Below, one piece after another: positions 1 to 6,139 of a stretch of 8,405 bases of DNA. A model generated the notes under the pieces. The model did no database searches and was not told where the DNA came from. It saw only the letters and a program-made list of their open reading frames with translations. Position 1 is the first letter of the stretch. Each line of letters starts with the position of its first letter. Source of the stretch: Oscillospiraceae bacterium (GTDB lineage: Bacteria; Bacillota; Clostridia; Oscillospirales; Oscillospiraceae); the NCBI GenBank assembly GCA_031272845.1, contig JAISTA010000238.1, positions 1 through 8,405 on the forward strand. Reading direction: 5' to 3'. The position numbers and the translations under genes are program-made.

Positions 1-138
1 AATGGTGTAGTGCAGAGTAAAACAACAACAACAGGATACGGCACGCGCGTTGACACAAACAGGCATTCTCAGGCGCCGGCGAGCTATTTTCTGTGGATAT
101 CAAGCAATAAAACAGGCACAACGGATTACAGTAGATAG
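1..138 (+). CDS. C-terminal tail of an upstream gene (partial, unknown function)
   Basis: The frame starting at base 1 is open for 45 codons and ends at TAG 136-138. The other two forward frames hit stops within the first 20 bases. The tail is rich in Thr, Ser and Asn and finishes ASYFLWISSNKTGTTDYSR, which could suit a secreted or surface protein, but I recognise no family. A large inverted repeat follows 20 bases after the stop, as expected at the end of a transcription unit. The start lies outside the window, so neither length nor role can be judged, and 45 open codons alone are only moderate evidence of coding. Confidence 0.45.
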   Translation, partial: NGVVQSKTTTTGYGTRVDTNRHSQAPASYFLWISSNKTGTTDYSR

Positions 139-158
139 ATTTGCCCTAAAATGAAACC

Positions 159-203
159 GCCGTACAGGTTATGAGCGCATTTTGCGCTTATAACCTGTAC
201 GGC
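159..203. repeat. 21-bp inverted repeat (strong hairpin) before the membrane-protein gene
   Basis: Arms 159-179 and 183-203 are complementary over all 21 positions, with one G-T pair (173/189) and a 3-base TTT loop. The repeat sits between the stop of the upstream tail (138) and the ribosome site of the next gene (about 216-220). The plus-strand side has no T tract; the sequence after it is AGCATAATAATATT. On the minus strand the stem is followed by GGTTTCATTTT, a weak T-rich tail. It may be a terminator or mRNA 3'-end stabiliser for the upstream gene, a 5' leader structure, or a dispersed palindromic repeat. Confidence 0.75.
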
Positions 204-226
204 AGCATAATAATATTGGAGTTCCC

Positions 227-1279
227 ATGAGAAAAATTCGAGAAAAGCTTTTTGACACAAAAGGCAAAAGAATTTTAGCCGCTGTGCTTGCGGCATTAGT
301 GCTGTGCGCGCTTGTTACAACAGCGGCTTATTATTTGCGCTTTCCAAAATTCGAGTATTACTCTAAGCCGTATTTTGACCTTTATGTCGCCAAAGACTCC
401 GGAGCTGTACGCAGTCAGGTTGTGATAACAAGAATCAGCAGCCAAAAAAGCCCGATAAAAAACGGCGAATATTTTATCGGCTCCGAGCTTGCGGCAACAG
501 GCAAAAACACAGCGGCGCTTAACGGAACGCATGTCACTGTCACTCAAATGCCCATCAGGGACGCGGTGCCGAGCGGTTTGTACGACGACCTTGTGTGGGC
601 GGAAAATTATGTTTACGGCGACGGGCAAAGCGAAAATATTAAGGCGAGCCTTGCGCAAAAGTGGCGGCTTGCGCCTTACATAAACACGGGCTATTTGCTC
701 ACAATGAATATAGTTGTATCGGGTGAGAACGTGACCGATAATATTGTCATCGAAAGCCTGACTATGCAAGACGTAGAATTCACGTTTGACCATTTCAATA
801 TAATTCCCGTTGAGCTGCCTGATTTGCCCGGCTATGAAGACGCTGTAGTTCCTACCGGGCTCGGGCTTTATCATCCGCTGTATTTCTTTGACGGCACGGC
901 TACTATTTGGACGAGCTTTGAACCAAAGGCCGCGTTGGAAAAAGCTGAAGTGATTCCTCTCAATCCTGATTACGTGATGGTAACAAAGGAGAATTTTGAG
1001 GAATACAAGGACAGGTTGTACAACCCCGTGTCAGAGTATGCTGCAATAGAGCAGCAGCCTGTGACCTTTAGCGTTGGTGAGGCTTCGAGCATTATAGGCC
1101 GGATCGTAAACACCGCTATTACCGGAAAAGAAGCACTGAAATACGACAGTGTTGTAGTGGCGTTTGCTGTCAGGCTTTATTTAGAAGACGGCACAATAAC
1201 GCAGTATTATGACACGACCACAGAATGCGCAGGACCTGAATATACTCTATTCCGAGTTTACCACGATTTGATTTCGTAG
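227..1279 (+). CDS. Membrane-anchored exported protein of unknown function
   Basis: This 350-residue protein belongs to no family I recognise. The N-terminus is basic (MRKIREKLFDTKGKR) and leads into one hydrophobic segment at about residues 15-37, so it reads as a signal anchor with a roughly 310-residue domain outside the membrane. There is no lipobox, and the rest has no second membrane segment. The domain is rich in beta-prone stretches and aromatic residues (for example GYLLTMNIVV and GLGLYHPLYFF), which suggests a beta-rich extracellular fold; that is inference. The ATG at 227 has TTGGAG about 6 bases upstream. A strong inverted repeat precedes it and a bidirectional terminator follows 40 bases after the stop, so it is probably transcribed alone. 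Its base composition is more AT-rich than the minus-strand genes. Confidence 0.85.
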   Translation: MRKIREKLFDTKGKRILAAVLAALVLCALVTTAAYYLRFPKFEYYSKPYFDLYVAKDSGAVRSQVVITRISSQKSPIKNGEYFIGSELAATGKNTAALNGTHVTVTQMPIRDAVPSGLYDDLVWAENYVYGDGQSENIKASLAQKWRLAPYINTGYLLTMNIVVSGENVTDNIVIESLTMQDVEFTFDHFNIIPVELPDLPGYEDAVVPTGLGLYHPLYFFDGTATIWTSFEPKAALEKAEVIPLNPDYVMVTKENFEEYKDRLYNPVSEYAAIEQQPVTFSVGEASSIIGRIVNTAITGKEALKYDSVVVAFAVRLYLEDGTITQYYDTTTECAGPEYTLFRVYHDLIS

Positions 1280-1318
1280 GGCGTGCGTGCGTTTAGCTTG
1301 CCGGATGGATTCCCGAAT

Positions 1319-1354
1319 AAAAAAACCGCGCAGATGATCTGCGCGGTTTTTATT
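1319..1354. terminator. Bidirectional rho-independent terminator
   Basis: An A7 run (1319-1325) precedes the stem CCGCGCAG (1326-1333), a loop ATGAT, and the matching arm CTGCGCGG (1339-1346), which is followed by TTTTTATT. The GC-rich 8-bp stem flanked by A and T tracts can terminate on both strands. It lies between the stop of the plus-strand membrane-protein gene (1279) and the stop of the minus-strand DUF3465 gene (1361), and so serves both convergent units. Confidence 0.93.
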
Positions 1355-1360
1355 CTGTAA

Positions 1361-1864
1361 TCACCGATACACAACCCCGTTCCACTCCAGCCAGCCGCCT
1401 GACGACGACCCGTCCGGGTCGCGGTGCGTCCAGTGCACCGTGCCGCCCTTTTCTGTCCAGATGTACTCCCCGCAAAACACTACGGTATCGCCGGGCGCGA
1501 GGCCGTCAAGCCTCGGTGCTATGTCAATATTGTGCGCCACAAGCAGCGTTTGCCCGCTTTCCAGCTCAAGTATAAACCGCTGGTGGCGGTCGCCCGAGAC
1601 GTCGTCATCCAGCAGACGCACAACAATGCCCTCTCCGGAGACTAAAACGTCTCTTTTTTTCCGCTCAAACAGGTCTTTTATCATATCGTCGCCGTGAACC
1701 TCGGCTGTCGGTAACGCGGGTGCCGGCGGCGCAGCCGTAATCCCATTCGGCGCGGACGCAGGCAGTTCGGCGGCACCGAAGCAGCCGCCAAGTGCCGCCG
1801 CAAGCACAATTGCCACCGCTAAAACGCTCAGCACAGCTGTTTTTGTTAAGCTCCCGCGTTTCAT
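1361..1864 (-). CDS. DUF3465-family lipoprotein
   Basis: The 167-residue protein starts with a lipoprotein signal: basic MKRGSLTK, a hydrophobic core at about 9-24, and the lipobox LGGC with the lipidated Cys at residue 28. An Ala/Pro-rich linker runs to about residue 55. The C-terminal half carries the run I associate with DUF3465: GDRHQRFILELESGQ, LLVAHNIDIAPRL, then GDTVVFCGEY, VHWTHRDPDG and GGWLEWNGVVYR. The family has no established biochemical function. In this protein it would sit on the outer face of the cytoplasmic membrane. The ATG is 7 bases after the stop of the glycyl radical enzyme gene, and its AGGCGG ribosome site touches that stop, so the two are almost certainly co-transcribed. 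The unit ends at the bidirectional terminator. Family assignment is by recognition of motifs, not a search. Confidence 0.9.
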   Translation of the reverse strand: MKRGSLTKTAVLSVLAVAIVLAAALGGCFGAAELPASAPNGITAAPPAPALPTAEVHGDDMIKDLFERKKRDVLVSGEGIVVRLLDDDVSGDRHQRFILELESGQTLLVAHNIDIAPRLDGLAPGDTVVFCGEYIWTEKGGTVHWTHRDPDGSSSGGWLEWNGVVYR

Positions 1865-1871
1865 GCGCCGC

Positions 1872-4319
1872 CTAAATATTAAACTCGCTCCTGAAAATCA
1901 CATCGTCCTGAATAGACGGCGACAGCTGCACAAAATACGCGGAAAATCCGCCGATTCGCACTACAAGGTCAGAGTGGCGCTCAGGCTCCGTTTTCGCGGT
2001 TTTCAGCTCCTCGGAGTCTACAATGTTGTACTGAATGTGCGAGCCTCCGCTCTGCATGTACGTGTTCGTGTAAGCGATAAGCTTCTTCATACTGTCCGGA
2101 CTTTCAAGGATCGTGGACGAGAACTTTTGGTTTAGCACCGACGAATACGAAACTCCCGAAAAATCGGCGCCAAGCGCTGAGTTCAGTACCGCCGTCGGGC
2201 CGTTTTTGTCCGCGCCGCGCATGGGAGACACCGCCCCGTCGCACAGCGGCTCAAAAGCGTTGCGCCCGTTCGGCAGCGCGCCGACGCCGAGCCCGCCGTA
2301 AAAATGCCAGGCTAAGCCCTCACGCGATATAATCAGCTGCGGGAAGGGCGAGTTGTCGTACTCGCGGATTATCGCGGCGGAGTCCTCGGAAACACGGCGC
2401 ACAAGCTCGTCCGCGCAGTCGTCCGCGTTGCCATATTTCGGCGCGTTCAGGCACAGCTGACGGACAAGCTCCCCTCCCCTGCCCTGAAAGTCGCTGTCAA
2501 GCGCCGAAATAAGCTCGTCCATCGTCAGCCTTTTGTCCTCAAAAACAAGCTTTTTGATTGCCGTCATAGAATCCGCCGCGTCTATTATCGCGCGGTCAGA
2601 TACCCCGTACAGCGAATAGTCCGGGTGCGGAACAAGCACGTCCTGTCCGAGCGGCAGACTTGCCTCAAGGCCGAGAACCGACAAAAGCGGCAGCCGCAGC
2701 GCTTCCTGCTGCAGGTCGCGCGCCATCGCTCCGAGGCGGAATATCCTGTGCGACAAAAAGCGGTGCTGCTTCAAAAACGCGCCGTACAGCTCCTCAAAGG
2801 ACGCAAACCCGCGCGGGTCGCCTGTAGGCAGTCCCGTCTGCTTGCCGTTAATGTCAACTCCGTTGTGCAGTGTCAGGTGCAAAAGCCCCGCTAGGTTGAA
2901 CGCCGCGACGCCCTCCGCGCCATAATGCTCCGCGCGCGTCGGCAGCGCCGGGTACACGCAGCCGAGACTGTGCCACTCGACGGCCTCCTCGCGGGAAATG
3001 CCGTCCCGCACGTAGCTTTCAACAACAATCTCGTCGTTTTCAAACAGCGGAATGCCGCCCTTTGTCGCCATATTCGTGCGGATTGCCATTTCCATAAGCC
3101 ACTCCGGCACGTCGCGGTTCCAGCGCAGGCAAACCGTCGGCGAAGACAGTCCCAAAAGCCCGACGAGGTGCAAAAACAACCCGCTCAGTTCGTTTGCGGT
3201 GTCGGTATTTTGCGCGTTTTTGCCGCCGATCATAACGCTGTTAATACCGAAGTTTATCTGGTGCGACTCCTTTTGAGAGGCGGACGAAACAAAGGTCTGC
3301 GTACCCCAGCGTCCGATTACGTCCGCAAGCTGAGACGCGATTTTCTCGAGCGGCACGCCGTTTTTGAGGTCGGCGATAAAATACGTGTACAGAAATTGGT
3401 CGGCGCGTCCCCAGTGGCAGTTGTTCTGCATGGGGTGCTCCAGCATTTTGGACACGTTGCAGATTACCATCGCCTGCAGCGCCTCGTGCATATTTCTCGC
3501 GGGGTGCTCCGGCACGCGGCGGCAGACATCGGCAATCGAGAGCAGCCGCGATTTATATTCGCCCTCCGGCTCACCCTCGGCCATTTTTTCGGCCAAATCG
3601 GCATACCTGTTAGCGTGGCGGATCACAGCCTCAAGCACGATGACAGAAGCCCGCCAGAAATACAGCCTGTCGATTTTCGTGTCTCCGGAAGCGATGAATT
3701 CGTCGATTTTCGCCTGACATTCCGCGATATACCCGCGCAGACCGGTTTTCAGTATCTTGTCCCAGCACAAAACGGAGGTAGACTGCCCGAAGATTGCGGA
3801 ATCCAGCGTCGGATCCTTAAGTTTTGCGGCCTCCGCGTCGCGCGCCCAAGAACCGACGACCTGCTCCCACCCGCGGTAGGTAACGTCCTGCGCGGCCTTT
3901 CCGGAAAAAACCCGGGCGGCCGCGCGCAGAAGCTCAACATCCGCGGCCGACAGCTGAACGCTTGCGTCAAGCGTCGCGTCCACGCTGCCCGTGTCGTTCC
4001 AGATAGCGGGCATATAGTCGCCGCAAACGTCGATACTCGTGGCGCAGCCGATAACTCCGGGCGTCGGGCGACCGACAATCTCGTCAAACGGGTGTATTTT
4101 TATCTCGACGTTGTCAAGAACCTTTGCCAAAAGCTTCGCGCGGCGCAGCTCAATATTCTCGCCCTCTGTTTCAAGCCACGAGGCTGCCGTCCATCGCTCG
4201 CGGTCGGCATAAATTGCCCAGCCGGAGGCCTTCATTGCCTCGCGCCAGCGGAGATTGTTTTCTGAAAGTCGGATTTGTTCTATTTGGTCAAGCAGAGCTG
4301 TATCAACGGTGCGCGGCAT
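1872..4319 (-). CDS. Glycyl radical enzyme (pyruvate formate-lyase/glycerol dehydratase superfamily), substrate unknown
   Basis: This full-length 815-residue protein has the usual size for the superfamily. Landmarks in order are CHWGRADQFLYTYF (301-314), GGIPLFENDE (421-430), the thiyl-radical loop SLGCVYPALP with Cys454, GALPNGRNAFEPLCDGAVSP (680-699), and the C-terminal glycyl radical motif RIGGFSAYF (788-796), with Gly791 as the radical site. Only one Cys is in the loop, so it is not a true pyruvate formate-lyase, which has adjacent cysteines. Tyr456 occupies the position that is Glu (GCVE) in glycerol dehydratase, choline lyase and related dehydratases and lyases. The reaction is therefore unassigned. 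Such enzymes are cytoplasmic, oxygen-sensitive and need a radical-SAM activase, which is not in the window. The ATG at 4319 has GGAGG 8 bases upstream and a strong promoter. The lipoprotein gene follows after 7 bases. Confidence 0.96.
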   Translation of the reverse strand: MPRTVDTALLDQIEQIRLSENNLRWREAMKASGWAIYADRERWTAASWLETEGENIELRRAKLLAKVLDNVEIKIHPFDEIVGRPTPGVIGCATSIDVCGDYMPAIWNDTGSVDATLDASVQLSAADVELLRAAARVFSGKAAQDVTYRGWEQVVGSWARDAEAAKLKDPTLDSAIFGQSTSVLCWDKILKTGLRGYIAECQAKIDEFIASGDTKIDRLYFWRASVIVLEAVIRHANRYADLAEKMAEGEPEGEYKSRLLSIADVCRRVPEHPARNMHEALQAMVICNVSKMLEHPMQNNCHWGRADQFLYTYFIADLKNGVPLEKIASQLADVIGRWGTQTFVSSASQKESHQINFGINSVMIGGKNAQNTDTANELSGLFLHLVGLLGLSSPTVCLRWNRDVPEWLMEMAIRTNMATKGGIPLFENDEIVVESYVRDGISREEAVEWHSLGCVYPALPTRAEHYGAEGVAAFNLAGLLHLTLHNGVDINGKQTGLPTGDPRGFASFEELYGAFLKQHRFLSHRIFRLGAMARDLQQEALRLPLLSVLGLEASLPLGQDVLVPHPDYSLYGVSDRAIIDAADSMTAIKKLVFEDKRLTMDELISALDSDFQGRGGELVRQLCLNAPKYGNADDCADELVRRVSEDSAAIIREYDNSPFPQLIISREGLAWHFYGGLGVGALPNGRNAFEPLCDGAVSPMRGADKNGPTAVLNSALGADFSGVSYSSVLNQKFSSTILESPDSMKKLIAYTNTYMQSGGSHIQYNIVDSEELKTAKTEPERHSDLVVRIGGFSAYFVQLSPSIQDDVIFRSEFNI

Positions 4320-4327
4320 AGGAGGTT

Positions 4328-4332
4328 CCTCC
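4328..4332 (-). promoter_or_regulatory. Ribosome site of the glycyl radical enzyme gene, followed by its own complement
   Basis: On the minus strand the ribosome site GGAGG (4332-4328) lies 8 bases before the ATG. It is followed by AA and CCTCC (4325-4321), giving the inverted repeat GGAGGAACCTCC. A 2-base loop is too tight, but GGAG/CTCC with a GAAC loop could form and partly mask the site. Any regulatory role is speculative; the ribosome site itself is clear. Confidence 0.7.
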
Positions 4333-4351
4333 GAAGTTGTTTGTTAGTGTG

Positions 4352-4380
4352 ATTGTATCAGCCGGATGATGAAATGTCAA
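4352..4380 (-). promoter_or_regulatory. Housekeeping sigma promoter for the glycyl radical enzyme operon
   Basis: Read on the minus strand, TTGACA (4380-4375) is a perfect -35 box. A 17-base spacer follows, then TACAAT (4357-4352), a 5 of 6 match to TATAAT, preceded by TGA, which makes an extended -10. Transcription would start near 4345, leaving a leader of about 25 bases before the ATG at 4319. The match is near consensus, so basal expression should be strong unless a repressor acts. I see no clear operator palindrome around it. Confidence 0.88.
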
Positions 4381-4440
4381 GCTAATTCACCGCCGCCTCA
4401 GTCTGCTTTTTCTTGCGCGCAGAAAGCTTTGTCAAGCTCT

Positions 4441-4778
4441 GTGACAGCGCAGCCCTTCGCCTTTTCGGATATCATGGCGGCGGGGCTTGTTAAGCTGCCG
4501 GGAATTTGGCTGCTTGCGGAGCTCTGTGTCCTGATGACCGGGCTGCCGCCAAAGCAGACTCCGCTTTTGCGTGGTTATTTCGGGCTGCCATTTTTTGTAG
4601 TTTGCCTGGGACGCATGATGGATTTACCGCCCGTTTCAGTTAAAGCTACGGCGTTCGGCGCGTTGCCGGATTACCCATTGAGGCGTTTAGTGCCGCCCCG
4701 TTTATTGCCGTCACGGCTGCGGCAGCTGTGACAGCAGTTGCCGGCGTTATCACATATTCACGGCGCGAGGTGCGGTAA
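4441..4778 (+). pseudogene. C-terminal remnant of an ABC-2 type transporter permease, frameshifted
   Basis: In one plus frame, 4441 to about 4675 encodes FAFSDIMAAGLVKLPGIWLL, a hydrophobic stretch, LPPKQTP and GRMMDLPPVSVKATAFGALP. This is the order of the last third of large ABC-2 permeases, with LPxxW and then LP followed by a (S/T)PFxxxP-like segment. Near 4670-4677 the frame shifts by one base. The next frame continues with IEAFSAAPFIAVTAAAAVTA (from 4677), a final membrane helix, then YSRREVR and TAA 4776-4778, like the FRRRDL-type permease tail. Splicing the two frames gives a continuous permease C-terminus of about 112 residues, against roughly 500 for the family. No N-terminal part or ATPase gene is present. 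It lies convergent to tag and back-to-back with the glycyl radical enzyme promoter. Assignment is by pattern recognition. Confidence 0.62.
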
Positions 4779-4806
4779 ACTGAAGTATGGCTGATAGTCC
4801 AGGCTC

Positions 4807-5358
4807 CTAGTCTCTGAAACCACACCACGTCATGTGGTCGTTGACCATTCCGATCGCCTGCATGTAGCTGTAAATTATCGTGCTGCCGACAAATTTGAAG
4901 CCCAGCTTTTTCATATCTCGGCTGATTTTGTCGGACAGCGGCGAGGCTGCGGGCATGTCCTCCTGCCGCTCCAAGCGGCTCACGATTGGCTTGCCGTCCA
5001 CATATGCCCACAGAAATTTATCCAGTCCGCCAAGCTGCAAAACAAGCCGCGCGTTTGTGACGGCGGCGCTGATTTTTAGGCGATTGCGGATAATTCCGGG
5101 GTTTTGCAGCAGCTCCGCCACTTTAGCTTCACCGTACGCCGCAACCCTCGCCGCGTCAAAATTGTCAAAGGCGGCGCGGTAATTCTCGCGCTTATTGAGC
5201 ACGCACGACCACGATAAGCCCGCCTGTGCGCCCTCCAGAATCAGCATTTCAAACAGCTCGCGCTCGTCGTGGCAGGGCTTTCCCCACTGGGTGTCGTGAT
5301 ATTCGCGCATGAGCGCGTCGGCTGTGCCGCCCCAAGGGCAGCGGCATTTTTCACTCAT
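4807..5358 (-). CDS. tag: DNA-3-methyladenine glycosylase I (Tag)
   Basis: The 183-residue protein removes 3-methyladenine from alkylated DNA, the first step of base excision repair. Length and motifs fit E. coli Tag. The N-terminus has CPW (Cys7) and YHDTQWG (His21), and the C-terminus has NDHMTWC with His175 and Cys179. These four match the zinc ligands of the family. LEGAQAGLSW (41-50) carries the conserved Glu42 and Trp50 of the base-binding pocket. I chose ATG 5358 because AAAGGAGA lies 6 bases upstream; an in-frame start 12 codons earlier (5394) has no comparable site. The start overlaps the end of the small Cys-rich gene by 8 bases, so translation of the two is probably coupled. No terminator is evident after the stop. 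Confidence 0.96.
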   Translation of the reverse strand: MSEKCRCPWGGTADALMREYHDTQWGKPCHDERELFEMLILEGAQAGLSWSCVLNKRENYRAAFDNFDAARVAAYGEAKVAELLQNPGIIRNRLKISAAVTNARLVLQLGGLDKFLWAYVDGKPIVSRLERQEDMPAASPLSDKISRDMKKLGFKFVGSTIIYSYMQAIGMVNDHMTWCGFRD

Positions 5359-5521
5359 CGGCGTTCTCCTTTCGTCCGGCAAAGAACCGAACAAGCCTTT
5401 GCTTCCATTTTGGACTCTTGCAGAAGGTTTTGCCTTTGTGCGCCTCGCCGCATTCTTTGCAAAGCCCGTGTCTCGGACAGGCTTTGTTGGCGCAGGGGCA
5501 ATTCTCGTTTCGTTCAGGCAC
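5351..5521 (-). CDS. Small Cys-rich (CPRHG) protein, probable metal binder
   Basis: This 56-residue protein has Cys8, Cys10, Cys15, Cys21, Cys24 and Cys34, plus His18 and His28, in the pattern CPCxxxxCPRHGxCxxCxxxH followed by FC. The spacing of Cys and His suggests a zinc or Fe-S site, and the CPRHG core resembles small uncharacterised Clostridia and archaeal proteins; function is unknown. The C-terminus is basic (KWKQRLVRFFAGRK). I chose GTG 5521 because GAGGAG lies 7 bases upstream; the in-frame GTG at 5536 would place that ribosome site inside the gene. The stop TGA (5353-5351) lies within the first codons of tag, and tag's own ribosome site is inside this gene. That arrangement links it to the repair gene. 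It follows the Imm-5-like gene after 37 bases. Confidence 0.8.
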   Translation of the reverse strand: MPERNENCPCANKACPRHGLCKECGEAHKGKTFCKSPKWKQRLVRFFAGRKENADE

Positions 5522-5558
5522 GGTTAGGCTCCTCACTATTGGGGTGTTGACGCTCTTT

Positions 5559-6089
5559 TTAGCATTCCCATCCTGTTTTACAGGGCTTCGGTTCGTTCTC
5601 CACCGCTATGTCTTTCAGCGCGGCCAGCATTTTGCCGCACTCTGTCTCGGCGCGGGCTTCAAGCTCAGGCCACGGCGCGGAAAAGCCGAGCTCATCATAC
5701 GCCAGCGCCAGCGCGCCGTAAAGGGCAAGCCCCAACGCGTGACTGGCTGAGTGAATGGCGGAGGAGCACTGGGCAATTGCCCGGGCTGCGGCGCGCGGAG
5801 CCGGATTATCCTCCGCGTTTGCGGAGGCGGCGTTGCACGCCTGCGCCGCCGCGTTCAACCCGGTGTTCCACTTTAGCGTCCCGGCAATCGTCTCCCGCGC
5901 CGCATGAAGCGAAAGCCGTGGACGGTCGTCGTCAGGATAGTATTTCTCCCACAAGGGCAGCAGAGCGCACTCAGCGTAAGCCACCGCCCATTTTGCAACG
6001 GTAGGCTTGCTCTGTGTCGGAATCAGCCTCATCAGCGCCTGAATATGCGGGGTGTCGCAGTTATTTAGCATCTTGCGCGGCTTACTCAT
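5559..6089 (-). CDS. Imm-5-like putative immunity protein
   Basis: The 176-residue protein begins MSKPRKMLNN and contains LMRLIPTQSKPTVAKWA, LLPLWEKYYPDDDRPR, a helical Ala-rich middle, SAIHSASHALGLALYGALAL and an ENEPKP segment near the end. I associate this order with proteins annotated as putative immunity protein or Imm-5-like in Clostridia. In polymorphic toxin systems such proteins neutralise a cognate toxin, but no toxin gene is near, so its role here is open. The fold appears all-alpha, soluble and cytoplasmic. I chose ATG 6089 because AAAGGAG lies 8 bases upstream; a start 14 codons earlier (6131) has no such site. A short CCCGG-TTT-CCGGG hairpin (6107-6119) sits just before the ribosome site. 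The HEAT-like gene ends 50 bases upstream, so co-transcription is likely. Confidence 0.85.
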   Translation of the reverse strand: MSKPRKMLNNCDTPHIQALMRLIPTQSKPTVAKWAVAYAECALLPLWEKYYPDDDRPRLSLHAARETIAGTLKWNTGLNAAAQACNAASANAEDNPAPRAAARAIAQCSSAIHSASHALGLALYGALALAYDELGFSAPWPELEARAETECGKMLAALKDIAVENEPKPCKTGWEC

Positions 6090-6139
6090 AGTTAATTCTC
6101 CTTTGTCCCGGTTTCCGGGCAGTGTAGTCACACCAAAGC

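Noticed and set aside
22..33. Short (ACA)n tract near the left edge
   Set aside because: Four repeat units inside an open frame encode a Thr run; too short to call a meaningful repeat.
50..80. TTGACA at 50-55 as a possible promoter for the plus-strand membrane-protein gene
   Set aside because: No acceptable -10 box lies 16-18 bases downstream (the sequence there is GCGCCG), and the site falls inside the upstream reading frame.
159..203. Integron attC-like recombination site
   Set aside because: The palindrome lacks the GTTRRRY/RYYYAAC core boxes and the unpaired bulges typical of attC, and no integrase or cassette array is present.
296..874. Minus-strand open frame of 192 codons opposite the membrane-anchored protein gene
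   Set aside because: It has no family resemblance or clear ribosome site. The plus-strand gene has a signal anchor, a ribosome site and a terminator.
2925..4265. Long plus-strand open frame (446 codons) opposite the glycyl radical enzyme gene
   Set aside because: The sequence is Arg/Val/His-rich with no recognisable domain and is explained by codon bias of the strongly supported enzyme gene on the other strand.
4646..5011. Minus-strand open frame overlapping tag and the permease remnant
   Set aside because: It is out of frame with tag, which has all its zinc ligands and a ribosome site; this frame has no recognisable content.
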